This document shows, piece after piece, positions 17,558 through 26,580 of a DNA stretch of 64,000 nt (position 1 is its first letter; every line of letters starts with the position of its first letter). The stretch covers positions 62,001 to 126,000 of the forward strand of contig CAMVNO010000002.1 in assembly GCA_947168855.1 (NCBI GenBank). Direction: 5' to 3'. Made by a program: the position numbers and the translations under genes. Origin of the DNA: an uncultured Clostridia bacterium. Lineage in GTDB: Bacteria; Bacillota; Clostridia; Christensenellales; CAG-138. The notes beneath the pieces were generated by a model. The model had not been told where the DNA came from. It searched no databases and saw only the letters and a list, made by a program, of their open reading frames with translations.

Positions 17558-19108
17558 TCAATGGAAATCGGGCAGCATCGTTCTGACGTCGTTTTCGATG
17601 GCGCCCGTGCGGATCAGCTTGTTCAGCGCTTCGATCATCGGATGGATCTCCTCGTCCTTTGCGTAGAACGGCACCACGGCGCGGACCTTATCGTATACGG
17701 TCTGCTGCGCCGGGGAAAGCTCGCAGGTCTTGCGGAGGTCGATGCCCTGCACCGCCGCCATCAGCTCAAACGCGAGGACGGAGTAGAGGTTATTCACGAT
17801 GCGGCGGAAGTTGCGCGCGGCGGTCGTGCCCATCGAAACGTGGTCCTCCTGGTTTGCCGAGGACGGGATCGAGTCGACGCTTGCCGGATGCGCAAAGACC
17901 TTGTTTTCGGATACCAGCGACGCCGCCGAATACTGACAGATCATATAGCCCGAATTGATGCCGCCGTCGGGCGCCAAAAACGCGGGAAGGCCGTTACTTA
18001 GCGCCGGGTTTACCATGCGCTCCATGCGGCGCTCGGAAATGTTCGATAGCTCTGCAGCCGCCGCGGACATGTAATCCATCACGAGCGCGATCGGCTCGCC
18101 GTGGAAGTTGCCGCCGGAGATGACGCTCTCGTCGTCCAGGAACAGGATCGGGTTGTCGGTGACGGAGTTGAGCTCGGTTTCGAGGACCTTTTTTACGTGC
18201 GCAAGCGCGTCGCGCACCGCGCCGTGCACCTGCGGAATGCAGCGCAGCGCGTAGGCGTCCTGCACGCGCAGGTTCCGGTTCCGCTCCATCGAGGGACTGT
18301 CCGCCGAGATCGTGCGCATGTTCTTTGCGACAAGCGCCTGTCCCGCGTGCGGACGCACCGCATGGATGCGCGGGTCGAACGCGGAAAGAAGCCCGGTGAG
18401 CGCCTGCATCGTCATCGACGCCGTGATGTCGGCAAGCTGCGCGCCGCGGTTCAGATCGTACCACGCGAGCGTGCCGATCGCCGTCATGCACTGGGTGCCG
18501 TTGATGAGCGCAAGCCCTTCCTTGGCGAGCAGATGGAACGTCGGAAGCTTCGCCTTTGCCATCGCCTCCGCGCCGCTCATCCGCTTGCCCTTATACGTCG
18601 CTTCGCCGCGGCCCAGAAGCACCAGCGCCATATGCGCAAGCGGTGCAAGGTCGCCGGACGCGCCGAGCGAGCCCTGCTCGGGAACGACGGGCGTGACGCC
18701 CTTGTTCAGCATGCCGATCAGCGTTTCGATGATCTCGCGGCGGATGCCGGAATTGCCCTTTGAAAGCGCGTTTGCGCGGAGCAGCATCATCGCGCGGACG
18801 GTCTCTTCGTTGAGCGGATCGCCCACGGCGACGCAGTGCGAAAGGATCAGATTTTCCTGAAGCTGCGCGCTCTTGTCGCTTGAGATCGTGATCTTACTGA
18901 ACTCGCCGAAGCCCGTCGAGATCCCGTAGACCGTGCGACCCTCCGCAACGATCCGATCCACCAGCGCGCGGGACGCGTCGATGCGCGCAAAGGTCTTCGG
19001 AGAGAGCGAAACGCGCGCATGAAAACGCGCGGCTGCAACGACCTGTTCGATGCGAAGCGACTCGCCGTCCAGGGTGACGTGACGAATGTTTTCTGTCAGA
19101 TGATTCAT
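17558..19108 (-). CDS. hutH: Histidine ammonia-lyase
   Basis: A 516-residue enzyme. The Ala-Ser-Gly triad that forms the MIO cofactor is at residues 150-152 within GSLGASGDLAPLAHMAL, and YGISTGFGEF gives the catalytic Tyr loop near residue 61. It removes ammonia from L-histidine to give trans-urocanate. The ATG at 19108 is preceded by AGGAAGG at 7 bases; a start 21 bases earlier at 19129 is less well placed. It is first in the hut operon and is read from a near-consensus promoter. Confidence 0.96.
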   Translation of the reverse strand: MNHLTENIRHVTLDGESLRIEQVVAAARFHARVSLSPKTFARIDASRALVDRIVAEGRTVYGISTGFGEFSKITISSDKSAQLQENLILSHCVAVGDPLNEETVRAMMLLRANALSKGNSGIRREIIETLIGMLNKGVTPVVPEQGSLGASGDLAPLAHMALVLLGRGEATYKGKRMSGAEAMAKAKLPTFHLLAKEGLALINGTQCMTAIGTLAWYDLNRGAQLADITASMTMQALTGLLSAFDPRIHAVRPHAGQALVAKNMRTISADSPSMERNRNLRVQDAYALRCIPQVHGAVRDALAHVKKVLETELNSVTDNPILFLDDESVISGGNFHGEPIALVMDYMSAAAAELSNISERRMERMVNPALSNGLPAFLAPDGGINSGYMICQYSAASLVSENKVFAHPASVDSIPSSANQEDHVSMGTTAARNFRRIVNNLYSVLAFELMAAVQGIDLRKTCELSPAQQTVYDKVRAVVPFYAKDEEIHPMIEALNKLIRTGAIENDVRTMLPDFH

Positions 19109-19137
19109 GCACATTCCTTCCTGAAACAAGATAGTTT

Positions 19138-19152
19138 CGGTTTCGATAACCG
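19138..19152. promoter_or_regulatory. Small palindrome in the hutH 5' leader
   Basis: CGGTT and AACCG arms around TCGAT lie between the hutH -10 box and its ribosome binding site, a possible repressor roadblock site. No hut regulator is encoded nearby. Confidence 0.3.
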
Positions 19153-19161
19153 TACTTATTT

Positions 19162-19190
19162 ATAATATCATTTGCGCCGTACGGTGTCAA
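19162..19190 (-). promoter_or_regulatory. Promoter of the hut operon
   Basis: Minus strand TTGACA (19185-19190) and TATTAT (19162-19167), 17 bases apart, about 50 bases before hutH. The spacer holds CCGTACGG, a small self-complementary site. Confidence 0.75.
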
Positions 19191-19281
19191 ACCGGCGGGC
19201 GGTGTTTTCAACAATATATAATGCAGGCGCGTGTGACGGACGAGTGTTTATAGAATGTTCATGCTCTCACTGCGGCGGCTG

Positions 19282-19290
19282 TGCTATACT
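19282..19290 (+). promoter_or_regulatory. Possible extended -10 promoter of the amidohydrolase gene
   Basis: TGCTATACT is an extended -10 element about 33 bases before the start; no convincing -35 hexamer is visible at the right distance. Confidence 0.4.
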
Positions 19291-19322
19291 GAAGAATAAC
19301 AACAGGGGAAGCGAGGAACGGC

Positions 19323-20609
19323 ATGCTTATTCGGTTTTACAATGCGCGCATCCTGCCGATGGAAACGGCGGACGGAACGGTGATCGAAGGTGAACTCTGG
19401 GTAAAGGACGGCCGCATTGCGCTCGTCGGCGATCCGAACGGACGTGAACTGCCCGCGTTCGACCGCGAGATCGACTGTGAAGGGAACCTGCTTCTGCCCG
19501 GCTTCAAGAACGCGCATACCCACTCCGCCATGACGTTTTTGCGCTCGTTTGCCGACGACAAGCCGCTTTATCACTGGCTGCACGAGGACTGCTTCCCGAT
19601 GGAAGCGCATCTGACCGGCGACGATATCTACGATCTCACCAAGCTTGCGGTGCTTGAATACGTGTCCGGCGGCGTCACCGCGGCGTTCGATATGTATTAC
19701 CATGTGGAGCGCATCGCCGAATGCGCGCGCGACACGGGCTTCCGCTTCACGATCTGCGGCGCGGCGAACGATTACGGCGGAACGGCGGAATCGACAAAGC
19801 AGGATTTTGAACTGCTGAACCGCTTCGATCCGCTGGTCAACTGCCGGATCGGCTTCCATGCCGAGTATACGACGAGCGAACCGCTTCTTCGGGATCTTGC
19901 GGCTATGGCGCAGGAGATCAAGGAGCCGGTCTTTACGCATCTTTCCGAAACGGCGGCGGAGGTCGACGGCTGCATTGAGCGCACCGGCATGTCGCCGGTC
20001 GCGTACCTCGATTCGCTGGGCATGTTCGAGTACGGCGGCGGCGGGTTCCATATGGTCCATCTGCGTGACGGCGATCTGGAGATCATCAAACGGCGCGGGC
20101 TGTATGTCTGTACGAATCCGGGCAGCAACGTCAAGCTTTCGAGCGGCGTCGCGCCGATCGAGACGTATTACAAAGAGGGAATCCCGGTTGCGATCGGCAC
20201 GGACGGACCGGCGAGCAACAACTGCCTCGACATGTTCCGCGAAATGTTCCTTGCGACGGGACTGCAGAAGCTGACCGTCGGCGCGGCGGCGGCGGATCCC
20301 GTGAAGGTGCTGCACTCGGCGTGCTCCGTCGGCGCAAAGATGATGGGGCTTAACGACTGCGATTGTCTCAAGGAAGGCAAGCAGGCGGATATCGTGATGC
20401 TGGATCTTCATACGCCGAACATGCAGCCGATCAACAACATTGCAAAGAACGTCGTTTACAGCGGCAGCAAGGCAAACGTCGCGCTGACGATGGTCGCGGG
20501 AAAGATCCTCTTTGAGCGCGGACGGTACACGTTCGACGTCGATCCCGAAGCGGTCTACGCAAAGGCGAATGAAATCATCACGAGAATCCGGAAAGCGGAA
20601 GGAAGATAA
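19323..20609 (+). CDS. Amidohydrolase, MtaD-type deaminase (5'-methylthioadenosine/S-adenosylhomocysteine deaminase-like)
   Basis: A 428-residue metal-dependent amidohydrolase of the TRZ/ATZ-MtaD group. Motifs: FKNAHTHSAMTFLRSFADD near residue 62, GFHAEYTTSEPLLRDL, FTHLSETAAEV, and GTDGPASNNCLDMF near residue 295. MtaD deaminates methylthioadenosine or S-adenosylhomocysteine; related enzymes act on guanine, N-formiminoglutamate or chlorotriazines. It is divergent from the hut operon, but with FtcD present no formiminoglutamate deiminase is required, so the nucleoside role is preferred. GAGGAACGGC precedes the ATG. Confidence 0.82.
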   Translation: MLIRFYNARILPMETADGTVIEGELWVKDGRIALVGDPNGRELPAFDREIDCEGNLLLPGFKNAHTHSAMTFLRSFADDKPLYHWLHEDCFPMEAHLTGDDIYDLTKLAVLEYVSGGVTAAFDMYYHVERIAECARDTGFRFTICGAANDYGGTAESTKQDFELLNRFDPLVNCRIGFHAEYTTSEPLLRDLAAMAQEIKEPVFTHLSETAAEVDGCIERTGMSPVAYLDSLGMFEYGGGGFHMVHLRDGDLEIIKRRGLYVCTNPGSNVKLSSGVAPIETYYKEGIPVAIGTDGPASNNCLDMFREMFLATGLQKLTVGAAAADPVKVLHSACSVGAKMMGLNDCDCLKEGKQADIVMLDLHTPNMQPINNIAKNVVYSGSKANVALTMVAGKILFERGRYTFDVDPEAVYAKANEIITRIRKAEGR

Positions 20610-20611
20610 CC

Positions 20612-21337
20612 ATGGCGCACATTGAGGTTATTGCGGAGTATAACGAGCACGGGGCGATGCTTTGGGCGGACGCGTATCCCGGCGCATATTCGCGCGGGGA
20701 AACGGTTTCCGGCGCGCTGGAGAAATTTCCGAAGGCGCTGTCCGAATACGCCGCGTGGGCGCACGGCGCGCCGCTTCCGAACCTGGCGGAGTCCGATTTT
20801 GTCGTCACGCACGCCTATCAGACGGAGCTTCGGATCGACGACGCGGACAGCGACGTGCTGTTCCCGTCCGAACGGCTTCCGATGGACATGACCGAGTACA
20901 CGCAGAAAAAGCAGCTTTGCATCCGGTCCGCGCAGGACTTCGAAAAGCTTGTCGCCTCGATCCCGCAGAAGGACCGGGCGCTTAAAAAATCCCGCCGCAC
21001 GTTCTACGGCAAGATCCCGTGCTCGGCGCGGGAAATGGCGGAGCATACGAACAACACGCTCGAATACTACGCGGACGCGATCGGCGTTCCGTTTGAGAAC
21101 GAGGGCGGACTCCTCGAAAACCGCAAGCGCCTGTTCCGCGCAATCGAGTCCGCACCGGACTTCCTTGCGCCGCGGGTCTTCACCGCGGGGGACGGCGAGC
21201 TCTGGACGCTGAAAAAACTGCTTCGCCGCCTGATCTGGCACGACCGCATCCACGCGCACGCGCTCTACCGCCGCGCGATCACGTTCTGGCAGAAGGAGCG
21301 CATCGCAAATCCGTTCTGTTTCTCGGCGGAAAAGTGA
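20612..21337 (+). CDS. DinB-like domain protein
   Basis: A 241-residue protein starting 3 bases after the amidohydrolase stop, so probably co-translated. The C-terminal segment TLKKLLRRLIWHDRIHAHAL has the His pattern of DinB/YfiT four-helix proteins, which often bind a metal. The N-terminal approximately 60 residues (MAHIEVIAEYNEHGAMLWAD, then PGAYSRG) resemble a short HicB-like ferredoxin-type fold. Function not known. Confidence 0.65.
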   Translation: MAHIEVIAEYNEHGAMLWADAYPGAYSRGETVSGALEKFPKALSEYAAWAHGAPLPNLAESDFVVTHAYQTELRIDDADSDVLFPSERLPMDMTEYTQKKQLCIRSAQDFEKLVASIPQKDRALKKSRRTFYGKIPCSAREMAEHTNNTLEYYADAIGVPFENEGGLLENRKRLFRAIESAPDFLAPRVFTAGDGELWTLKKLLRRLIWHDRIHAHALYRRAITFWQKERIANPFCFSAEK

Positions 21338-21374
21338 GCGGACGCGGGCGTTTTCAAACCGTAAAAATTACCCC

Positions 21375-21404
21375 TTGACATTTCGGGGGCGCTTCCTCTA
21401 TAAT
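21375..21404 (+). promoter_or_regulatory. Promoter of the rpmH-rnpA operon
   Basis: TTGACA (21375-21380) and TATAAT (21399-21404), both perfect, with an 18-base spacer, about 60 bases before rpmH. Confidence 0.85.
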
Positions 21405-21464
21405 GGGTAAGGTTAATTTGGCGTTATGCGCCATCACTATATTCGGAAGAAAGAGGTGTAGGAT

Positions 21465-21599
21465 ATGGTACGTACCTATCAGCCCAAAAAGAGACAGCGC
21501 AGCAAGGTTCATGGGTTCCGCAAGCGTATGGCGACTGCGGACGGTCGTAACGTTCTGAAGCGCAGACGCGCAAAGGGCCGCAAGAAGCTGAGCGCGTAA
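21465..21599 (+). CDS. rpmH: 50S ribosomal protein L34
   Basis: A 44-residue, very basic protein that starts [20 protein letters not shown] and ends AKGRKKLSA, a full match to L34. It is part of the large ribosomal subunit. AAGAGGTG-type binding site upstream. It is followed by rnpA after about 100 bases that include an imperfect hairpin around 21647-21670, the usual rpmH-rnpA arrangement. Confidence 0.97.
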   Translation: MVRTYQPKKRQRSKVHGFRKRMATADGRNVLKRRRAKGRKKLSA

Positions 21600-21700
21600 A
21601 ACGCATCGGCAGGTATTTTATTTGTCTGAATTCTGAGACAGAGCGCTTGCGGCAGGCATTTCGCTTGCCGTATGTTGCTTTATAAGGGAAATCGTATTCG

Positions 21701-22045
21701 GTGGATCGGTCCTATTCTCTGAAACGGCATAAGGAATTCCGGTATACCTACGCGCGCGGGCGCTCGCAGAGCCTTTCGCTGTTCACGCTGGTATACGCGA
21801 AGAGCCGGAACGAAACGGTCCGCGTCGGCCTTTCGGTGTCGAAGCGGATCGGCAATGCCGTACAGAGAAATCGGGCAAAGCGCCGCATGCGCGCCGCGCT
21901 GACGCCGTTCATAAAGCACATAGCGGGCGGCTTCAACGTGATCTTCGTCGCAAGGCAGGAGGTGCTGACCGCGCCGTTTGAGGAGCTTTCCCGGCAGATG
22001 GAAACGCTTCTTCGCCGCGCGGAGCTCTGGAGGGACGAAGCGTGA
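21701..22045 (+). CDS. rnpA: Ribonuclease P protein component
   Basis: A 114-residue protein with the RNR signature ([20 protein letters not shown]) near residues 41-60. It helps the RNase P RNA process the 5' ends of pre-tRNAs. The start is GTG, chosen because [15 protein letters not shown] aligns with the family N-terminus; the binding site AAGGGA is somewhat distant. The stop overlaps yidD as GTGA. Confidence 0.95.
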   Translation: MDRSYSLKRHKEFRYTYARGRSQSLSLFTLVYAKSRNETVRVGLSVSKRIGNAVQRNRAKRRMRAALTPFIKHIAGGFNVIFVARQEVLTAPFEELSRQMETLLRRAELWRDEA

Positions 22046-22281
22046 AGCGGGTCCTGATCGCGATCCTGCGGTTCTACAAGCGGCATATCTCGCCGCTTCT
22101 GCCGAACGCGTGCATCTACACGCCGACCTGCTCGGAATACGCCATGGAAGCGATCGAAAAGCACGGCGTTTTCAAGGGCACGGGTCTTGCGATCTGGCGG
22201 GTCCTGCGCTGCAATCCATTTGCAAAGGGCGGATATGATCCCGTTCCGGAACCGAAAAAACACAAGGAGAGCATTTCATGA
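22042..22281 (+). CDS. yidD: Membrane protein insertion efficiency factor YidD
   Basis: A 79-residue protein with the family motif [20 protein letters not shown] and [13 protein letters not shown]. It is a small inner-membrane-associated protein that aids YidC. It begins with GTG overlapping the rnpA stop and ends overlapping the yidC ATG (ATGA), so translation of the three genes is coupled. Confidence 0.95.
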   Translation: MKRVLIAILRFYKRHISPLLPNACIYTPTCSEYAMEAIEKHGVFKGTGLAIWRVLRCNPFAKGGYDPVPEPKKHKESIS

Positions 22282-23351
22282 ATTCATCCTTTTTCCTCGT
22301 CAAATGGCTGTTCATCGCGATGGACTGGGTCTATCGGCAGATGTGCGCGCTGTTTTCGACCGGCGGATGGGTCGTCGTTCTGACGATCCTTCTGTTCACG
22401 CTTGCGATCAAGCTTCTGACGATCTTTTCCGATATCAAATCGCGCAAATCGTCGATGCAGATGCAGGCGATCCAGCCGGAGATCGACAAGCTCAAGAAAA
22501 AATACGGCAACGATCAGCAGAAGCTTGCAACGGAGCAGCGCAAGCTCATGAAGGAGCGCAGGGTTTCCTCGCTCGGCGGCTGCCTTCCGATGCTCATCAT
22601 GATGCCGCTGCTGTTCATGTTCTTTGCAGCGTTCCGCGCGTGGTCGAACCAGCAGACGCTCGATCTGATCCTCAAGATCGACGCGGGTCAGGGCGCGGAG
22701 ACGTTCGCGGCGTCCCGCTTCCTCTGGATCACCAACATCTGGCGTCCGGACAACCTGAAGGCGGGCGGCACGCTGATGACCGGTCAGGAGTTCTGGAACA
22801 CGTTCACGGCGACCAACAACATCAAAGACTTTATTTTCTTCTCCAAGAATGAAGCGGACCTGAGCCGCATCCTCTACGAGCTGCACTTCTTCACCAAGAC
22901 GATCGCAGAGGACGGCACGGTGCAGTATGTGTTCGCGCAGGACGGCGGCGCAGCGTTCATGGAGGCGTACAAGACCTTTGTGGAGCCGATCACCGGCAAT
23001 GCGGAGCTGATCGGCGGCGCATACGAGAAGATGTCCAACGGCTTTGCGATCCTGCCGATCCTGGCGGGCGCGACGACGTTCCTGTCCTCCTGGATCATGC
23101 AGCGCGCGCAGAAGATCAACACCAAGAAGGACGCCGACAAGGACGATCCGGCGGCGCAGTCGCAGAGCATGAACAAGATGATGATGTTCCTGATGCCGGC
23201 GATGTCGATCTTCTTCTGCTATCAGTATGACTCGACCTTTGCGTTCTACTGGATCTTCTCCAACGTTATTTCGCTGGCGATCACCCTGATCCTGAACGCG
23301 ACGGTCTTCAAGAAAATGCAACAGGGAACTGTGGAGGTAATCAAAAAATGA
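22278..23351 (+). CDS. yidC: Membrane protein insertase YidC/Oxa1
   Basis: A 357-residue polytopic protein. It has an N-terminal membrane segment ([19 protein letters not shown]), the conserved cytoplasmic loop with [18 protein letters not shown], and later segments including [18 protein letters not shown] and the C-terminal hydrophobic pair after residue 300. It inserts and folds membrane proteins. It is somewhat longer than Bacillus SpoIIIJ because of an insert of about 100 residues between the second and third hydrophobic regions, and no lipobox is present. Confidence 0.93.
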   Translation: MNSSFFLVKWLFIAMDWVYRQMCALFSTGGWVVVLTILLFTLAIKLLTIFSDIKSRKSSMQMQAIQPEIDKLKKKYGNDQQKLATEQRKLMKERRVSSLGGCLPMLIMMPLLFMFFAAFRAWSNQQTLDLILKIDAGQGAETFAASRFLWITNIWRPDNLKAGGTLMTGQEFWNTFTATNNIKDFIFFSKNEADLSRILYELHFFTKTIAEDGTVQYVFAQDGGAAFMEAYKTFVEPITGNAELIGGAYEKMSNGFAILPILAGATTFLSSWIMQRAQKINTKKDADKDDPAAQSQSMNKMMMFLMPAMSIFFCYQYDSTFAFYWIFSNVISLAITLILNATVFKKMQQGTVEVIKK

Positions 23352-24157
23352 GGAGTATGGAATTCTCCGGCCGCAACATCGACGAGGCGATTTTTCACGG
23401 TCTCAACGAGATGGGGCTGACGATCGACGAGGTCGATACGGAGATCGTACAGAAAGAAAGCAAGGGCCTGTTCGGCATCGGCGCAAAGAACGCGATCGTG
23501 CGTCTCACCGAGCGTGAAGTGCCCGTGGTTCCAAACTTCGAAGCGGAGAAAGCGGCGGCGCACGAGCGCAGAAACGACCGCCCGAAGCGTGAGAACAACG
23601 AACGCCGCGACCGCAAGCCGCGCAGCGACAAGCCGAAGCGCGACAACGGCGAACGCCGTGAGAAGGCGCCCGAAGTCCCGGCGATCGCGTACAGCGAGGA
23701 ACTGGCAAAGGAGAACGACGCCGCGATCTTCCTGTCCGAGCTGCTGAAGCAAATGAAGATCGAAGCGACCGTCGAAGCGGCGGAAACCGAGGACGGGCTG
23801 CGGCTCAACATCCTCTCCGCGACCGACGGACTGCTGATCGGCAGAAGAGGCGAAACGCTCGACGCGCTGCAGTACATCGTTTCGCTGTACATGAACAAGG
23901 ACCGCAAGGAGAACGGCTACCGCCGCGTTTCCGTCGACACCGAAGGCTATCGCACGCGCCGCGAGGAGACGCTCCGCCGTCTTGCCCGCAAGAACGCCGC
24001 GCAGGTCGCGCGGACCGGACGCTCCGTTGCGATGGAGCCGATGAATCCCTATGAGCGCCGCGTGCTGCATTCCGCGCTGCAGGGCTTCAAGGGCGTGACC
24101 ACGCACAGCGAGGGCGAAGAGCCGAACCGCCGCGTCATCATCACGCCGGACAAGTGA
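23348..24157 (+). CDS. jag: RNA-binding protein Jag/KhpB
   Basis: A 269-residue protein. Jag-N domain at 1-55 (MEFSGRNIDEAIFHGLNEMG, KESKGLFGIGAKNA), a very basic linker of Arg/Lys/Asn/Glu at about 60-105, a KH domain at about 125-200 (GLLIGRRGETLDALQYI) and a C-terminal R3H domain (RRVLHSALQGFKGVTTHSEG). It binds RNA with KhpA in other Gram-positives and affects wall growth and division. The 5' end overlaps yidC by four bases. Confidence 0.93.
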   Translation: MRSMEFSGRNIDEAIFHGLNEMGLTIDEVDTEIVQKESKGLFGIGAKNAIVRLTEREVPVVPNFEAEKAAAHERRNDRPKRENNERRDRKPRSDKPKRDNGERREKAPEVPAIAYSEELAKENDAAIFLSELLKQMKIEATVEAAETEDGLRLNILSATDGLLIGRRGETLDALQYIVSLYMNKDRKENGYRRVSVDTEGYRTRREETLRRLARKNAAQVARTGRSVAMEPMNPYERRVLHSALQGFKGVTTHSEGEEPNRRVIITPDK

Positions 24158-24170
24158 CACCCGAACCGAC

Positions 24171-24197
24171 AGCCGCCGCAAGGCGGCTTTGCCTTTT
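24171..24197 (+). terminator. Terminator-like hairpin after jag
   Basis: AGCCGCC/GGCGGCT stem closed by a GCAA tetraloop, followed by a broken T-rich tract. It ends only 7 bases before the mnmE ATG. Confidence 0.65.
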
Positions 24198-24203
24198 ATT
24201 GCC

Positions 24204-25511
24204 ATGATCGAATCCTTTGACACCGTATTTGCCCCGTCCTCGGCGATCGGCGGCGCGATCGCAGTCATCCGCGTCTCCGGCGATCGGACGCGGGCGATCG
24301 CGGAAAAGCTGTTGAACAAACCCGTCTCTGACCGACCGAACCTGCTCCGGCATGTGCGCATCCTGCGCGACGGACAGACGATCGACGACTGCATGGCGGT
24401 CTTTTTCCGCGCGCCGCACAGCTACACCGGCGAGGACATGCTGGAGCTGCATTGCCACGGCGGCATGACGACCGTGCGGTGCGTGCTTTCCGCGCTTTCG
24501 GAGGCGGGCGGCGTGCCTGCCGGTCCGGGCGAGTTTACCCGCCGCGCGTTTCTGAACGGTAAGATGGACCTGAGTGAAGCCGAGGCGGTCATGGATGTGA
24601 TCAACGCGCAGGCGGAAACCAGCCTGAAATCCGCGCTGGAGCAGCTTTCCGGCAGCGTCAGCCGGCGCGTACGCGCGGTGGAAGAACAGCTTCTGAACGC
24701 GCGCTCCTCGATCGAAGCGGCGATCGATTATCCGGACGAGGCGGAGGAGAGCGCTTACGCGTCCCTGCCCGCAGCATTGCGCGAGGCGGGCGAAACGCTT
24801 GCCGCGCTGATCGAAGAGGGCAGAAAGGCGCGCGTCTTACGCGACGGGCTGAAGCTCGTTATCCTCGGACGCCCGAACGTCGGCAAGAGCTCGCTTCTGA
24901 ACGCGCTTCTGGGCGAGGACCGCGCGATCGTGACCGCGGCGGCGGGGACGACGCGCGACGTGCTGGACGAACGGCTTTCGATCGGCGGCGTGCCCGTGCG
25001 GCTCATCGACACCGCGGGCGTACGCGAAGCGTCCGACGAGGCGGAGCGCATCGGCGTGGACCGCGCGAAAAGAGCGCTCGAAACGGCGGACGCCGTGCTG
25101 CTCGTGCTGGACGGCAGCGAAGAACTGACGCCGGAGGACGAAGCGCTTTTCAAAGAAACGGAAGGGAAGACCCGCGTTGTGATCGCGAACAAGTGCGATC
25201 TCGGCAGGCGCATTCACGACGCGCTTCCAATAAGCTGCAAAACGGGCGAGGGGCTTACAGAACTGAAACGGCAGATCGAAACGATCGCAAAGCCTGCCGC
25301 GCAGTCAACCGCGGCGATCACCAACGAGCGGCATCTTTCGGCTTTGGAGCATGCGCTCGAGGCGGTACGGCACGCCGAAGGGCAGACCGAGCCCGACTGC
25401 ATCGCGACCGATCTTTCGGAAGCCCTGCACGCGCTCGGCTCAATCACCGGCACGGACGTGGACGCCGAGGTCATCGACCGCATCTTCGCGCACTTCTGCG
25501 TGGGAAAATAA
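24204..25511 (+). CDS. mnmE: tRNA uridine-5-carboxymethylaminomethyl modification GTPase
   Basis: A 435-residue protein: N-terminal folate-binding domain (MIESFDTVFAPSSAIGGAIA), inserted G domain (GRPNVGKSSLLNALLG, TTRDVLDE, DTAGVR, NKCD) and the C-terminal catalytic Cys in FCVGK. With MnmG it modifies the wobble uridine of several tRNAs. The ATG at 24204 matches the family N-terminus. No Shine-Dalgarno is visible and the start follows directly on the jag terminator hairpin; a TTG at 24189 would lie inside that hairpin. mnmG is not in the window. Confidence 0.95.
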   Translation: MIESFDTVFAPSSAIGGAIAVIRVSGDRTRAIAEKLLNKPVSDRPNLLRHVRILRDGQTIDDCMAVFFRAPHSYTGEDMLELHCHGGMTTVRCVLSALSEAGGVPAGPGEFTRRAFLNGKMDLSEAEAVMDVINAQAETSLKSALEQLSGSVSRRVRAVEEQLLNARSSIEAAIDYPDEAEESAYASLPAALREAGETLAALIEEGRKARVLRDGLKLVILGRPNVGKSSLLNALLGEDRAIVTAAAGTTRDVLDERLSIGGVPVRLIDTAGVREASDEAERIGVDRAKRALETADAVLLVLDGSEELTPEDEALFKETEGKTRVVIANKCDLGRRIHDALPISCKTGEGLTELKRQIETIAKPAAQSTAAITNERHLSALEHALEAVRHAEGQTEPDCIATDLSEALHALGSITGTDVDAEVIDRIFAHFCVGK

Positions 25512-25562
25512 TACGACAAAGAAAAAACGGCTCCTCGCAGGCATTCTGTAAAGGGGGATTTC

Positions 25563-25598
25563 AAAAGCACAGTCGATCGAAAACCGACTGTGCTTTTT
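25563..25598 (+). terminator. Intrinsic terminator after mnmE
   Basis: AAAAGCACAGTCG/CGACTGTGCTTTT stem with a 9-base loop and a T-run. Confidence 0.88.
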
Positions 25599-25601
25599 GC
25601 A

Positions 25602-25630
25602 TTGTCTTTCATGCGGTTCTATGATAAAAT
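25602..25630 (+). promoter_or_regulatory. Putative promoter of the GNAT gene
   Basis: TTGTCT (25602-25607) and TAAAAT (25625-25630), 17 bases apart, about 40 bases before the start. Confidence 0.55.
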
Positions 25631-25668
25631 GAATGGCACAAATCGGGATTTAGGGAAAAGGAGAACAG

Positions 25669-26445
25669 ATGACAACGCAGGATTTGTTCCGAATCGCAAT
25701 GCACCAATCTGCCGAAGATATCGGATGCAGCACGGAAGATTTTCTTTCGGATCGCAATACGGTCGTTCCGTTTCAACTCGGATCAAAAGCAAAGAAGTAT
25801 TACCGTCTTCCCATCGGATGCAATTTCATCTCCTATGGCAACAATGTCGTGGCATCTTCCACAGTGGAACTATTCGATCTTGTGAAAGAGTATGTGGAAC
25901 GATTTGATTTCTACCATTGCTTTGAGACGCCGAATATGCGTTGGCTGAACCGGCGGCTGGAACCCTTGGGACAAACGGTTTGCTTTATGGCGGAGTATTA
26001 TTTGCCGGATTTGCAAAAGCTCACGAAACTGCCATGTCCATACGAAACGCGGCTGTTGGAGAAAGCTGATTTTGAAGAGCTGTATGTACCGGAGTGGTCG
26101 AATGCCCTTTGTCGCGACAGAAAGCATTTGGACGTTTTGGGCGTCGGCGCGTATGACGGCGCCAAACTGATCGGATTGTCGGGCTGCTCTGCTGATGCCG
26201 AAGAGATGTGGCAGATCGGCGTAGATGTTTTACCGGAATTTCGAAAAAAGGGTATCGCATCCGCAATCACCTCGCGGCTGGCAATGGAAATTGTCGAGCG
26301 GGACAAGGTTCCATTTTATTGCTCTGCATGGTCAAATATCCGATCCGTCAGAAACGCTATCAAGAGCGGCTTTTTGCCGGCATGGGTAGAAATGACCGTA
26401 AAACCGTCCGCAAAGGCGGACGAAATGAATGCGGATCACGAATAA
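25669..26445 (+). CDS. GNAT-family N-acetyltransferase
   Basis: A 258-residue protein. The C-terminal half has the acetyl-CoA loop pattern (IGVDVLPEFRKKGIASAITSRLAMEI) followed by SAWSNIRSVRNAIKSGFLPA. The N-terminal half (residues 1-120) is a less conserved domain. The acetyl acceptor is unknown. Codons are visibly richer in A/T than those of its neighbours, and the gene sits alone between a terminator and a repeat element, which suggests later acquisition. AAAAGGAGAACAG precedes the ATG. Confidence 0.85.
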   Translation: MTTQDLFRIAMHQSAEDIGCSTEDFLSDRNTVVPFQLGSKAKKYYRLPIGCNFISYGNNVVASSTVELFDLVKEYVERFDFYHCFETPNMRWLNRRLEPLGQTVCFMAEYYLPDLQKLTKLPCPYETRLLEKADFEELYVPEWSNALCRDRKHLDVLGVGAYDGAKLIGLSGCSADAEEMWQIGVDVLPEFRKKGIASAITSRLAMEIVERDKVPFYCSAWSNIRSVRNAIKSGFLPAWVEMTVKPSAKADEMNADHE

Positions 26446-26478
26446 CGATTTCGGTTTGCAGGAAACAAACAGATAAAG

Positions 26479-26515
26479 ACCTTCCGAGAAACGGTTCCTT
26501 CTCGGGAGGTTTTTG
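26479..26515 (+). terminator. Intrinsic terminator of the GNAT gene
   Basis: ACCTTCCGAGAA/TTCTCGGGAGGT 12-bp stem (one G-U pair) followed by TTTTG. Confidence 0.85.
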
Positions 26516-26580
26516 TTTGTAAGCGCACGTTCCGCCGACGCATGGCGGTGAGTAAGTGCGCTCTTCCGACGCAATCGATC

